NCBI GenBank assembly: GCA_027083715.1
Contig: JALWNR010000187.1
Location: 1-22,219, forward strand
Length of the DNA: 22,219 nt
Direction: 5' to 3'
Source: Bacteroidales bacterium
GTDB lineage: Bacteria; Bacteroidota; Bacteroidia; Bacteroidales; NBLH01
Both the position numbers and the translations under genes were made by a program. Below the pieces are notes generated by a model, which was not told the DNA's origin, did no database searches, and worked only from the letters and a program-made list of their open reading frames with translations. This document shows positions 1 through 8,570 of the stretch, piece by piece (position 1 is the first letter of the stretch; every line of letters starts with the position of its first letter).

Positions 1-97
1 TTTACTTCTGACGTGTAATTTATTTATATTTAGATAATAAGCTCATAAATATCAAAAAAATTCAACTTTATAAATTTTCTACTTTATGAACTTTAAA

Positions 98-1126
98 CTA
101 TTCCACTGGCTCATCATACTGAAGAATAAAATCTTCGGCACGTTCCACCATTTGGCGCGAGCCTACATAAAACGGTACTCTTTGGTGCAATGATTCCGGT
201 TTAATATCCAGAATTCTGCGTCCTCTTCCATCGGTAGCACGTCCTCCGGCTTGTTCGGCAATAAACGAAATCGGGTTACATTCATACAACAATCGTAATT
301 TTCCGTGCGGATAACTAGCCGTAGAAGGATAAAGGAAAATTCCGCCTTTCAATAAATTACGATGAAAATCAGCTACTAATGAGCCTATGTATCGTGATGA
401 AAACGGACGGTCGGTTTCTTCATCCATTTCCTGACAATATTTTATGTACTGTTTTACACCTTCGGGAAATTTTATATAATTACCTTCGTTTATAGAATAA
501 ATATGTCCTCTTTGTGGAGTTTTTATTTGTCGGTGCGATAAGCAAAATTCACCAATCGAGGGGTCTAATGTAAATCCGTTTACACCTCTTCCTGTAGTAT
601 AAACCAACATGGTGGACGATCCGTAAATAATATATCCGGCAGCTACTTGTTTGGTGCCTTCCTGTAAAAAATCTTCCAGTTTGGCTTTGTGTCCGCGTGG
701 CGAAATGCGGCGGTAAATAGCAAAAATGGTTCCTATGGAAACATTTACGTCAATATTTGATGACCCATCCAGAGGATCCATCGTAACAATATATTTTCCG
801 TCTTTTGCCAGTTCGCCGTCAAAAGTGATGATGTCCTGATTTTCCTCAGAGGCAATACCGCAGCATTCACCACTTGCCATCAGTGCGCTGATAAATTGTT
901 CATCGGCAAAAACATCCAGCTTTTTTTGTGCTTCACCCTGAACATTTAATCCTCCTACTTCTCCAAGTATATCCACCAACCCGGCTTTATTTACTTCGCG
1001 ATGAACAATTTTCGCGGCAATTCCGATGTGGCTCAACAATCGAGAAAGCTCACCTTTGGCATAAGGAAACTCCGATTGGCGTTCTATGATAAACTCATTT
1101 AATGTTAATACTCCTTGACCATTCAT
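98..1126 (-). CDS. fbp: Class I fructose-1,6-bisphosphatase
   Basis: Hydrolyses fructose-1,6-bisphosphate to fructose-6-phosphate and phosphate in the cytoplasm, the committed step of gluconeogenesis. The 342-residue length is normal for class I enzymes. Visible signatures are the acidic metal-site pair EE at residues 94-95, the metal/substrate loop [12 protein letters not shown] at 117-128, and the sugar-phosphate-site segment [10 protein letters not shown] at 276-285 followed by EQAGG. The ATG at 1126 gives an N-terminus that fits the family. No Shine-Dalgarno is visible upstream, only A/T-rich sequence. The gene is divergent from lysC across a 165-bp gap that must hold both promoters. The first 97 bases of the window, downstream of the stop, show no gene or clear terminator. 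Family identity is secure. Allosteric behaviour (AMP) cannot be read from the sequence. Confidence 0.97.
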   Translation of the reverse strand: MNGQGVLTLNEFIIERQSEFPYAKGELSRLLSHIGIAAKIVHREVNKAGLVDILGEVGGLNVQGEAQKKLDVFADEQFISALMASGECCGIASEENQDIITFDGELAKDGKYIVTMDPLDGSSNIDVNVSIGTIFAIYRRISPRGHKAKLEDFLQEGTKQVAAGYIIYGSSTMLVYTTGRGVNGFTLDPSIGEFCLSHRQIKTPQRGHIYSINEGNYIKFPEGVKQYIKYCQEMDEETDRPFSSRYIGSLVADFHRNLLKGGIFLYPSTASYPHGKLRLLYECNPISFIAEQAGGRATDGRGRRILDIKPESLHQRVPFYVGSRQMVERAEDFILQYDEPVE

Positions 1127-1257
1127 TTTTTGATTTTTTAGGTTTGATTTTATGCCGTAAAATTAGTAAAAATTGCAAGAACTTTTTCGCTTTTTTGTTA
1201 GAATTGACTTACTTATGTTTATTGACATTCTTTTTTTACATCAAATGTATTTTATTG

Positions 1258-1265
1258 TAGATTTG
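1258..1265 (+). promoter_or_regulatory. Candidate -7 element for lysC
   Basis: TAGATTTG matches the Bacteroidota -7 consensus TAnnTTTG and lies 26 bases before the lysC ATG, so the predicted 5' UTR is very short. No TTTG -33 box stands at the expected 19-20 base spacing; only a T-run is there. It rests on the -7 match and position alone. Confidence 0.5.
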
Positions 1266-1291
1266 CAGTTTTATATTTTGCCGGCAAATAG

Positions 1292-2566
1292 ATGATTCAG
1301 GAAAAATTAAAAATATTCAAATTTGGAGGAGCTTCCGTTCGCGATGCCAGGTCAGTGGCTAATTTAGCAAGTATCTTAAACAGCTATCGCGATGAAAAAA
1401 TTATTGTCGTAATTTCTGCAATAGATAAAACCACGCGCGAATTGGCAAAACTCACCGGTTTATATTTTAATAAACAAGATTATTCTTCTCTGTTTGAAAA
1501 AATCATTTTTAAACATCAAAGTATAATAAATGAGTTGTTTGTAGATAAACAAAGTGTGAAGGCTGATTTTGAAAAACTGGCAAGCAATTTAAAACTAAAG
1601 CTTTCGCAGCAAGCTTCTTCAAACTACGACTTTGAATACGACCAGATAGTCGTTTACGGAGAGTTATTTTCTACGAAAATAATTTCAGCATATTTGCAAC
1701 AAAAAGGTTTTAGTTGTCGATGGATTGATATTCGTAATTTAATTAAGACGGATTCGAACTACCGCAATGCTAGGGTAGATTGGCAAACAAGTCGGACATT
1801 GTTAGCGGGCTTGCAAATTCCGGATAATGAGTTGATTATTACGCAGGGCTTTATTGCTTCAAATGCTCAGGGTTTAAATACTACCTTAGGAATTGAAGGC
1901 TCTGACTTTACGGCAGCCATTATTGCCTATGCTTTAAATGCCGAAAAAGTTGTTGTTTGGAAAGATGTAGCTGGATTTTACAGTTCCGATCCTAAAATGT
2001 TTGATAATGTTGTGAAACTCGATGCCGTTTCTTTTCACGAAGCGGTTGAATTGGCTTATTACGGAGCAAAAATTATTCACCCCAAAACCATTAAGCCGCT
2101 GCAAAACAAAAAAATCCCCTTGATTGTAAAATCTTTTAAAGAGCCTGAAAGTTCAGGAACCATAGTGAAAAATTCAACCAAAAATAAAAGTGGTTTACTG
2201 CCCGAAGTACCGGTTTTTATTACCAAAAACAATCAAATGCTAATTTCTATTGCACCACTGGATTTTTCTTTTATTGCAGAGGATAATTTAAGCGATATTT
2301 TTGCTTTGCTTGCACGATTTAGGATAAAAGTTAATTTAATGCAAAATTCGGCAATCAGCTTTTCTATTTGTGTAGATAATCTTCCTGAACGTATGAATCG
2401 CCTGTTGCCTGAATTACAAAAAAACTACAAAGTGCTTTACAATGAAAATCTTACTCTGGTTACTATCAGACATTATGATTCAAAAATAATTGAAGCATTA
2501 ACCCGTGGACGTAAAATTTTTGTCCAGCAAAAAAGCCGTAATACTGCTCGTTTTGTCGTCAAGTAA
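1292..2566 (+). CDS. lysC: Aspartate kinase (monofunctional)
   Basis: Phosphorylates L-aspartate to aspartyl-4-phosphate, the entry step to lysine/diaminopimelate, threonine and methionine. The 424 residues show an amino-acid kinase domain with KFGGASV at 10-16 (ATP/aspartate site), TTLGIEGSDFTA around 197-208 in place of the commoner TLGRGGSD, and VVWKDVAGFYSSDP at 221-234. The C-terminal ~120 residues are of the size and position of the regulatory ACT region. There is no homoserine dehydrogenase domain, so this is not the bifunctional ThrA type. The ATG at 1292 leaves only two residues before a conserved strand. No Shine-Dalgarno is visible. The gene converges on the dehydrogenase at 2572, with 5 bases between the stop codons. 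Which end product inhibits it cannot be told. Confidence 0.95.
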   Translation: MIQEKLKIFKFGGASVRDARSVANLASILNSYRDEKIIVVISAIDKTTRELAKLTGLYFNKQDYSSLFEKIIFKHQSIINELFVDKQSVKADFEKLASNLKLKLSQQASSNYDFEYDQIVVYGELFSTKIISAYLQQKGFSCRWIDIRNLIKTDSNYRNARVDWQTSRTLLAGLQIPDNELIITQGFIASNAQGLNTTLGIEGSDFTAAIIAYALNAEKVVVWKDVAGFYSSDPKMFDNVVKLDAVSFHEAVELAYYGAKIIHPKTIKPLQNKKIPLIVKSFKEPESSGTIVKNSTKNKSGLLPEVPVFITKNNQMLISIAPLDFSFIAEDNLSDIFALLARFRIKVNLMQNSAISFSICVDNLPERMNRLLPELQKNYKVLYNENLTLVTIRHYDSKIIEALTRGRKIFVQQKSRNTARFVVK

Positions 2567-2571
2567 TAATT

Positions 2572-3510
2572 TTAAGCAAAATCCTTAATTATTTTATCCG
2601 TTAAAAAAGTAGCTAGTTTAATATTCGATTCCTGTGTCCAGCCTGCAATATGCGGACTTAAAATTACCTGTTCACTCTGTGTCAGAAACTCAAAATCAGA
2701 ACTAGTTCCCGATTGATGAATATTTTCAAATGAGCTTTGCTCATACTCTAAAACATCCAATGCTGCGCCCAATACCTTATCTTTTTTTAGTGCTGCAACT
2801 AAATCATCGGTTTTAACAACTTTTCCGCGTGCTGTGTTAATAAGGTAAAATGGTTTTTTAAATTGTTCAATAAATTCATGGTTTACCATAAACTTGGTTT
2901 CGTCTGTCAGTGGAACATGCAAACTTAAAATATCGCTTTCAGCAAAAATATCTTTTATCCCGACTTCTTTTACAAGTTTATTTCCAAAACCGCTTTTGTA
3001 TTTGTCATAAGCAATCACATTTGCCTCAAAACCACTTAGTCTTTGAGCAAATGCACTACCCATATTCCCGTATCCGATAATCCCGACAGTTTTTCCTTTA
3101 ATTTCCAGCCCGCGATTTGCTTCACGTTGCCAAATTCCTTTCCGTACCTCGCTATTTGCAATACATAGTTTATTAAATAATGCCAGCAGCATTCCCAGTG
3201 CATGTTCGCCTACTGCATCGCGGTTTCCTTCCGGGCTGTTATAGCATTTTATTCCTTTGCTTTCAGCATATTTTACATCAATATTTTCCATTCCGGCACC
3301 CACTCGCCCGATAAACCTCAACTTTTTCGCCTTATCCAGTAATCTTTTATCCAGTTTTATCCTGCTGCGAATAATAATTCCTTCGTATAGGTCAATTCGG
3401 TCAATTAATGTCTCAATGGGTAAGTCCGGTAAATAATCACATACAAAACCTGCCGCATCCAACCGTTCTTTTAAAATTGGCTGCGTACTGTCAATAAATA
3501 AAATTCTCAT
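2572..3510 (-). CDS. D-2-hydroxyacid dehydrogenase, 3-phosphoglycerate dehydrogenase type
   Basis: NAD-dependent oxidoreductase of the D-isomer 2-hydroxyacid dehydrogenase family; a SerA-like role in serine synthesis is the likeliest. Counted from the chosen start, the Rossmann motif GYGNMG is at 146-151. The family's catalytic trio is present: Arg228 in NTARGK, Glu255 in DVLEYE, and His287 in SPHIAGWT. At 312 residues it has no C-terminal ACT domain, unlike E. coli SerA. I start it at the ATG at 3510 (MRILFID). An in-frame ATG at 3540 would add ten lysine-rich residues, MLSKKKYLKN, that do not belong to the fold. It is preceded by a long, hairpin-rich leader. Other members use glycerate, lactate or erythronate-4-phosphate, so the substrate is inferred. 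Confidence 0.85.
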   Translation of the reverse strand: MRILFIDSTQPILKERLDAAGFVCDYLPDLPIETLIDRIDLYEGIIIRSRIKLDKRLLDKAKKLRFIGRVGAGMENIDVKYAESKGIKCYNSPEGNRDAVGEHALGMLLALFNKLCIANSEVRKGIWQREANRGLEIKGKTVGIIGYGNMGSAFAQRLSGFEANVIAYDKYKSGFGNKLVKEVGIKDIFAESDILSLHVPLTDETKFMVNHEFIEQFKKPFYLINTARGKVVKTDDLVAALKKDKVLGAALDVLEYEQSSFENIHQSGTSSDFEFLTQSEQVILSPHIAGWTQESNIKLATFLTDKIIKDFA

Positions 3511-3604
3511 ATTTTTCAAATATTTTTTCTTACTCAGCATCCGGTAGCTTGTCCCGGGTGTTTATTGCATGACTTTTGGTAATCTCTAAAAAATCATATA
3601 TTAA

Positions 3605-3651
3605 GGCTTTCTAAAATCTGAAAGCCGGAGTTTACTGCCGTAAATGAGTCC
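3605..3651 (-). promoter_or_regulatory. Structured leader: two adjacent hairpins before the dehydrogenase
   Basis: Read on the - strand, the first hairpin (3651 down to 3627) pairs GGA-TTTAC with GTAAA-TCC imperfectly. The second has perfect 7-bp arms GGCTTTC/GAAAGCC (3626-3620 and 3611-3605) around an 8-base loop. T-rich sequence follows (TTAATATATGATTTTTT). It could be the terminator of the lipoprotein gene, or a leader or attenuator within the ~150-base 5' UTR predicted from the -7 element at 3672-3679. No known riboswitch class is recognisable. Confidence 0.4.
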
Positions 3652-3671
3652 TTTCAAATTTCAAAGTAATG

Positions 3672-3679
3672 CAAAGATA
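3672..3679 (-). promoter_or_regulatory. Candidate -7 element for the 2-hydroxyacid dehydrogenase
   Basis: TATCTTTG on the - strand matches TAnnTTTG exactly and lies just after the stop of the lipoprotein gene. No -33 TTTG is seen at the usual spacing. If used, the transcript starts near 3665 and carries about 155 untranslated bases containing the two hairpins. Confidence 0.45.
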
Positions 3680-3686
3680 GGAATTT

Positions 3687-4250
3687 TTAGAGTTCAGCTT
3701 TCTTTTTCTTGTCATCAGTCAGATATACTTTAATACCGGCTTTATATCCGCTTACTTCATTTTTAATGTTTCTCAGCTCATAAGCCATCATAATTGCATT
3801 CACTCTTTTACCCATTTTTAGGTTTTGCTCATCAAAATACCATTCTTCTACAAATTGTACTTTGGCAATTTTATCCCGATGGTTTTCTTTTTCAAAAGCT
3901 CGTACTTGTGCAATCGTCATGGGTTCCTCCGTATCATAATTATAAGGAGTAAGTCTGCCATTGTAAATTGCATTAAAAATAATATTCGCCAAAGCCTGAT
4001 TATCCATTTTGCGCAGACAATATTCTGTCCATTCATCTTCCGGCGAAGCATTTTTTGTGGTAACACTATATATAATGGTATCGGCAATAATTACAGCATT
4101 ATTTTCGTTCAAATCTGTTTCGTAAAAAGTACCTGTTTTTACAGGAGGAATTTTAAATTCGTCTTTATTAGTTCCATTCTGCTTATTTTCATCGTTTTGC
4201 TTACACGCAACTAAAAGAAAAAGCATTAATACAAAAATTAAATTTTTCAT
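3687..4250 (-). CDS. Lipoprotein of unknown function with weak GldN-like segment
   Basis: The 187-residue product begins with a lipoprotein signal: MKN, a hydrophobic stretch at 4-13, and a lipobox ending LVAC with the acylated cysteine at 16. A polar linker follows, with Asn/Lys-rich residues 17-32. The rest is a soluble domain. Its centre resembles, by eye, the gliding/type IX protein GldN/PorN: a segment like NAIYNGRLTPY, then PMTIAQV, then VEEWYFDEQNLKMGKRVNAI. GldN proteins have a similar IKEDWFFD...MEVRI stretch. This is pattern memory, not a search. No gld or por genes flank it. The ATG at 4250 is supported by the signal peptide. It should sit in a membrane facing the periplasm or cell surface; function is unassigned. 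Confidence 0.75.
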   Translation of the reverse strand: MKNLIFVLMLFLLVACKQNDENKQNGTNKDEFKIPPVKTGTFYETDLNENNAVIIADTIIYSVTTKNASPEDEWTEYCLRKMDNQALANIIFNAIYNGRLTPYNYDTEEPMTIAQVRAFEKENHRDKIAKVQFVEEWYFDEQNLKMGKRVNAIMMAYELRNIKNEVSGYKAGIKVYLTDDKKKKAEL

Positions 4251-4277
4251 AGTTTAATTTATTCGTTTCTTAAAAAA

Positions 4278-4285
4278 CAAAATTA
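4278..4285 (-). promoter_or_regulatory. Candidate -7 element for the lipoprotein gene
   Basis: TAATTTTG on the - strand fits TAnnTTTG and lies 27 bases before the ATG. No convincing -33 box is seen. Confidence 0.45.
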
Positions 4286-4401
4286 ACCAATATTTGTTTA
4301 TCTACCTGCTTGCAATGTTATTATATTGAAATTTGGTAGTATCCAAATGGAGTGCATAATAAATTAGTTTTTATCAAAGCATAATCACTTCAACGAGCTT
4401 C

Positions 4402-4508
4402 GGCAAAAATCCGTTCCACGAGCTAAATGGTTTATTAAATGTAACGAACAGCGATATTTTTGCCTTGATTTTTGCTTCTTTTCATCTAAGGAAAAAAGGA
4501 AAAGAAGA
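4402..4508. repeat. Structured non-coding element with nested inverted repeats
   Basis: The ~400-base gap 4251-4650 has no gene. Its centre holds two inverted repeats: GGCAAAAAT (4402-4410) with ATTTTTGCC (4456-4464), having CGTT/AACG nested inside; then CTTCTTTT (4475-4482) with AAAAGAAG (4501-4508). I recall similar GCCTTGATTTTTGCTTC-type tracts in intergenic DNA of other Bacteroidota, so it may belong to a dispersed repeat family, but only one copy is in this window. No transcription signals are evident. The rest of the gap shows nothing further. Confidence 0.5.
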
Positions 4509-4650
4509 GAAAAAGTTTGACACTCAATCAGTAAAATAGACTGTATAAGCTGTCGGACTATTCACGAAAAGCAGTTTTGTATATGCCTTTATAACTTGTC
4601 AGCCCACTGGTTGAAGCCTTATTTGGTTTAGAAAACACTCTATTTAAGCT

Positions 4651-6003
4651 TCACAAATAAGGCTCCTCAAATTCCAAAGCCATTCCCCGTACTTTATCAT
4701 TTATTTGCCCATTTTCGTAAACTACTTTCCCGTTTACAATTGTATGCGTAATTTTTGAATGAAAAGTCGTTCCTTCAAAAGGTGACCACCCGCATTTATA
4801 CAATATATTCTCCTTCTCTACCACATATTCTGCATTTAAATCCACCAAAACCAAATCAGCCCAACAGCCTTCTCTGATAAAGCCACGTTCTTTCACCCGG
4901 AATAATTGTGCAGGCTTATGGCACATTTTATCCACAACCTTTTCCAAACTGATTTTTCCCTGTTTGTAAAATTCCAGCATCACATTCAGCGAATGTTGTA
5001 CCAGCGGTCCTCCCGATGGAGCTTTGAAATAGCTGTTAGCCTTTTCTTTTTCCAGATGCGGTGCATGATCCGTTGCAATTACGTCCAACCGGTCATCCAG
5101 CATAGCCTCAAACAATGCTTTTCGGTCATCTGCAGTTTTAATGGCAGGATTCCATTTTATACGAGTGCCGTACTGCTCATAACTCTTTTCATCAAACCAC
5201 AAATGATGCACACAAACCTCTCCCGTAATCTTTTTCTCCTCAACAGGAAGTCGGTTATCCAGCAATTCCAGTTCTTTAGCCGTCGATAAATGTAAGATAT
5301 GCAATCGGGTATCAAACTTCTTGGCAAGCTTTACCGCAAACGACGATGATTTATAACAAGCCTCCGCTGAACGTATCTTCGGATGATGACTAATAGGTAC
5401 ATCCTCTCCAAACTCAGCCCTGTATTTTTCCGTATTCGCCCTGATTGTTGCCTCATCCTCACAATGCACTGCCACTAAAGTCGGAGCCAGTTTAAAAATC
5501 TTTTCAAGGCTTTCCGCCTTATCCACCAGCATATTTCCGGTCGATGAACCCATAAACACCTTAATACCACACACTTTATGCGGGTCAGTTTTTACTAGTT
5601 CATCAATATTGTCATTCGTTGCTCCCATATAAAACGAATAATTTGCCACAGACTTCTCCTTTGCAATAGCAAATTTCTCAGCCAGTCGTTCCTGCGTAGT
5701 CGTTTGCGGATTCACATTCGGCATTTCCATAAACGAAGTAATACCACCGGCAACAGCCGCCCTGCTTTCCGTACCAATATCTGCTTTATGGGTCAACCCC
5801 GGCTCTCTGAAATGCACCTGATCATCAATTACTCCGGGAATCAATAACTTACCCTTAGCATCAATTACCCATGCATTTTCCGGATAATCGGGAGCATCCC
5901 CCTCTAAAACCCTTGCAATATGCCCGTTTTTAACTTCAATACACCCTTTAAAGCTTCTTCCTTCATTTACAATAAATGCATCTATAATATATAAGGTATC
6001 CAT
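4651..6003 (-). CDS. pyrC: Dihydroorotase (class I type)
   Basis: Cyclises N-carbamoyl-L-aspartate to dihydroorotate in pyrimidine biosynthesis. It is a zinc amidohydrolase of the cyclic-imidase family. From the chosen ATG at 6003 it has 450 residues. Metal and substrate motifs are: VHFREPG with His64 and Arg66; GIKVFMGSS with Lys148, the position of the carboxylated lysine; VHCEDE with His180; HILHLS with His238; and ATDHAPH with Asp312. The first histidine of the usual HxH pair is Gln here (DDQVHF); I recall the same in other Bacteroidota homologs, so it is probably a lineage variant. A longer reading frame starts at 6048, but those 15 residues (MGDLCYFYKEFKFLA) precede the MDTLYIID strand and look spurious. 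The gene stands alone, not with other pyr genes. Hydantoinase-like activity is a less likely alternative. Confidence 0.9.
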   Translation of the reverse strand: MDTLYIIDAFIVNEGRSFKGCIEVKNGHIARVLEGDAPDYPENAWVIDAKGKLLIPGVIDDQVHFREPGLTHKADIGTESRAAVAGGITSFMEMPNVNPQTTTQERLAEKFAIAKEKSVANYSFYMGATNDNIDELVKTDPHKVCGIKVFMGSSTGNMLVDKAESLEKIFKLAPTLVAVHCEDEATIRANTEKYRAEFGEDVPISHHPKIRSAEACYKSSSFAVKLAKKFDTRLHILHLSTAKELELLDNRLPVEEKKITGEVCVHHLWFDEKSYEQYGTRIKWNPAIKTADDRKALFEAMLDDRLDVIATDHAPHLEKEKANSYFKAPSGGPLVQHSLNVMLEFYKQGKISLEKVVDKMCHKPAQLFRVKERGFIREGCWADLVLVDLNAEYVVEKENILYKCGWSPFEGTTFHSKITHTIVNGKVVYENGQINDKVRGMALEFEEPYL

Positions 6004-6076
6004 CGCTAAAAATTTAAATTCTTTGTAAAAATAACACAAATCCCCCAAAAATCGTAATTTGTAATTCTTTTACTTA

Positions 6077-6218
6077 GGGCAGCTACGGGCTTTTCGCTCA
6101 TCGTCCCGGCAATAAAAAACAACAAAAGCAACATCCGCAAAGGAGCTTCCTCCGGTCGCTCTTTCCGGCTGGCTTTTGTACGTTTTTCATTGCCGGAAGC
6201 TATCCGCTTCAATCCCTG
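6077..6218. repeat. 142-bp structured intergenic repeat, copy 1
   Basis: Same order and much of the same sequence as 21627-21769. Both run from GGGC[A/G]GCTAC through GGCTTTTCGCTCAT to ATCCGCTTCAATCCCTG. Inside are long inverted arms: 6106-6129 (beginning CCGGCAAT, ending AACAAAAGC) pairs with 6172-6196 (GCTTTTGTACG to ATTGCCGG). A smaller inner stem around GGAGC/GCTCT lies between them. It sits upstream of pyrC, about 75 bases from its start. A reading frame of 89 codons crosses it (6006-6275, -), but its codons follow the repeat and it is not a credible protein. I believe this sort of element recurs between genes in many Bacteroidota; its role is not known to me. Confidence 0.75.
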
Positions 6219-6357
6219 CTGCACCAAAACCCGCTTCAACAATTTAATTACCTGCAATATACCTGTATGTCCCATCTTTATTAACTGCCTTATTTCTTGT
6301 GTGTTAATAAATTGAATTATTGCATTGTGTTGTATCCCAGTGTGTTGTGTGTGATTA

Positions 6358-6381
6358 AAGAGCTTGCAATTACAAGCTCTT
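6358..6381. other. Hairpin upstream of the rrn promoters
   Basis: Perfect 9-bp arms AAGAGCTTG (6358-6366) and CAAGCTCTT (6373-6381) around a 6-base loop. There is no T-run, so it is not a classical terminator on either strand. It could insulate the promoter array or be a protein site. The flanking 6300-6357 is TG-rich (TGTGTTG-like) and otherwise empty. Confidence 0.4.
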
Positions 6382-6438
6382 GCATTTCAAATACTTGTAA
6401 AAAACTTTCATTTTTTTTGCAAAAAAGTGTACTGTTTT

Positions 6439-6469
6439 TTTGCAAGGAATAAAAAAGAATTTACCTTTG
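6439..6469 (+). promoter_or_regulatory. rRNA promoter P1
   Basis: TTTG (6439-6442), 19-base spacer, TACCTTTG (6462-6469): a full match to the Bacteroidota -33/-7 layout. It is the outermost of five promoters, over 500 bases before the 16S, and is followed by GCAGCCGC. Confidence 0.75.
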
Positions 6470-6530
6470 CAGCCGCTTTAAGAGATAAGGATTAGAGAGA
6501 AGAAAAAAAGCGAAAAAAGTTCAAAATAAA

Positions 6531-6562
6531 TTTGGAACGAAACAACAAAGAGTTTACTTTTG
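6531..6562 (+). promoter_or_regulatory. rRNA promoter P2
   Basis: TTTG (6531-6534), 20-base spacer, TACTTTTG (6555-6562). The -33 box lies in a repeated block, AAAAAAGTTCARAATAAA then TTTGGA, shared with P3 and P4. A 9-bp dyad, AAAGAGTTT (6547-6555) and AAACTCTTT (6564-6572), spans the -7 box. Confidence 0.8.
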
Positions 6563-6621
6563 CAAACTCTTTTTCTCAGGCTAAAATCTGATAAAAAACA
6601 AAGAAAAAAGTTCAGAATAAA

Positions 6622-6653
6622 TTTGGAGTAAAGCATTAAAGAGTTTACTTTTG
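6622..6653 (+). promoter_or_regulatory. rRNA promoter P3
   Basis: TTTG (6622-6625), 20-base spacer, TACTTTTG (6646-6653), 91 bases after P2. A shorter dyad, AAAGAGT (6638-6644) and ACTCTTT (6657-6663), flanks the -7 box. Confidence 0.8.
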
Positions 6654-6711
6654 CGCACTCTTTTTTCAGAGAAAAAGACTGAGAAAAATAAATAAAAAAG
6701 TTCAGAATAAA

Positions 6712-6743
6712 TTTGGAGAATATAAAAAGGTTATTTACTTTTG
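6712..6743 (+). promoter_or_regulatory. rRNA promoter P4
   Basis: TTTG (6712-6715), 20-base spacer, TACTTTTG (6736-6743), 90 bases after P3. It shares the upstream block with P2 and P3 but lacks their dyad. Confidence 0.8.
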
Positions 6744-6793
6744 CATCCGCTTTTAGAGGAGGATTTGAAGGGAAGAAAAAAGGCAAAAAAAGA

Positions 6794-6825
6794 TTTGTGA
6801 GAAAGATAAAAAGTATATAACTTTG
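6794..6825 (+). promoter_or_regulatory. rRNA promoter P5
   Basis: TTTG (6794-6797), 20-base spacer, TAACTTTG (6818-6825). It is the promoter nearest the 16S. A small hairpin CCCGT/ACGGG (6829-6842) follows at about the expected transcript start. Confidence 0.75.
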
Positions 6826-6882
6826 CAGCCCGTTTTTACGGGATGAATATTGATTGAGAAAGATAAGAAGGGACAGAAAAGA

Positions 6883-6893
6883 GTTCATTGACA
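6883..6893 (+). promoter_or_regulatory. boxA-like antitermination element in the rrn leader
   Basis: GTTCATTGACA resembles the bacterial boxA (GCTCTTTAACA) and recurs exactly at 8639-8649 before the 23S. Recurrence in front of both large rRNAs is what boxA does for Nus-factor antitermination. The role is inferred from similarity and position. A perfect AGCGT/ACGCT hairpin at 6926-6939 follows. Confidence 0.6.
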
Positions 6894-6898
6894 AATTT

Positions 6899-6920
6899 GT
6901 AATAAGAAAAAAGGTAAGAG
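6899..6920 (+). other. 5' arm of the 16S processing stem
   Basis: GTAATAAGAAAA (6899-6910) is perfectly complementary to 8550-8561, and GTAAGAG (6914-6920) to 8543-8549, with a 3-base bulge between. The two arms bracket the 16S gene, as expected for the RNase III processing stalk. Confidence 0.75.
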
Positions 6921-6976
6921 GTACAAGCGTACACACGCTAGCGATGTAAAATCGTCACGACATTAAAGAAATATGT

Positions 6977-8499
<1,523 letters not shown>

Positions 8500-8570
8500 T
8501 TAGAGTATGATTTATATCGAAGATAGAGTAATCTGTCTTTATCTCTTACTTTTCTTATTACAATTTTAAA

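Noticed and set aside
1127..1291. Lysine riboswitch before lysC
   Set aside because: The gap is short, the -7 match lies 26 bases from the ATG, and no riboswitch-like helices are seen.
3825..4214. 129-codon frame antisense to the lipoprotein gene
   Set aside because: Shadow of a gene with a clear signal peptide and lipobox on the other strand.
6006..6275. 89-codon reading frame on the - strand
   Set aside because: It runs through the 142-bp structured repeat; its codons are dictated by the repeat arms, and it overlaps the pyrC start.
6478..6936. 152-codon reading frame on the - strand, Phe/Leu-rich
   Set aside because: It is the complement of the A-rich tandem rRNA promoter array, with a low-complexity product.
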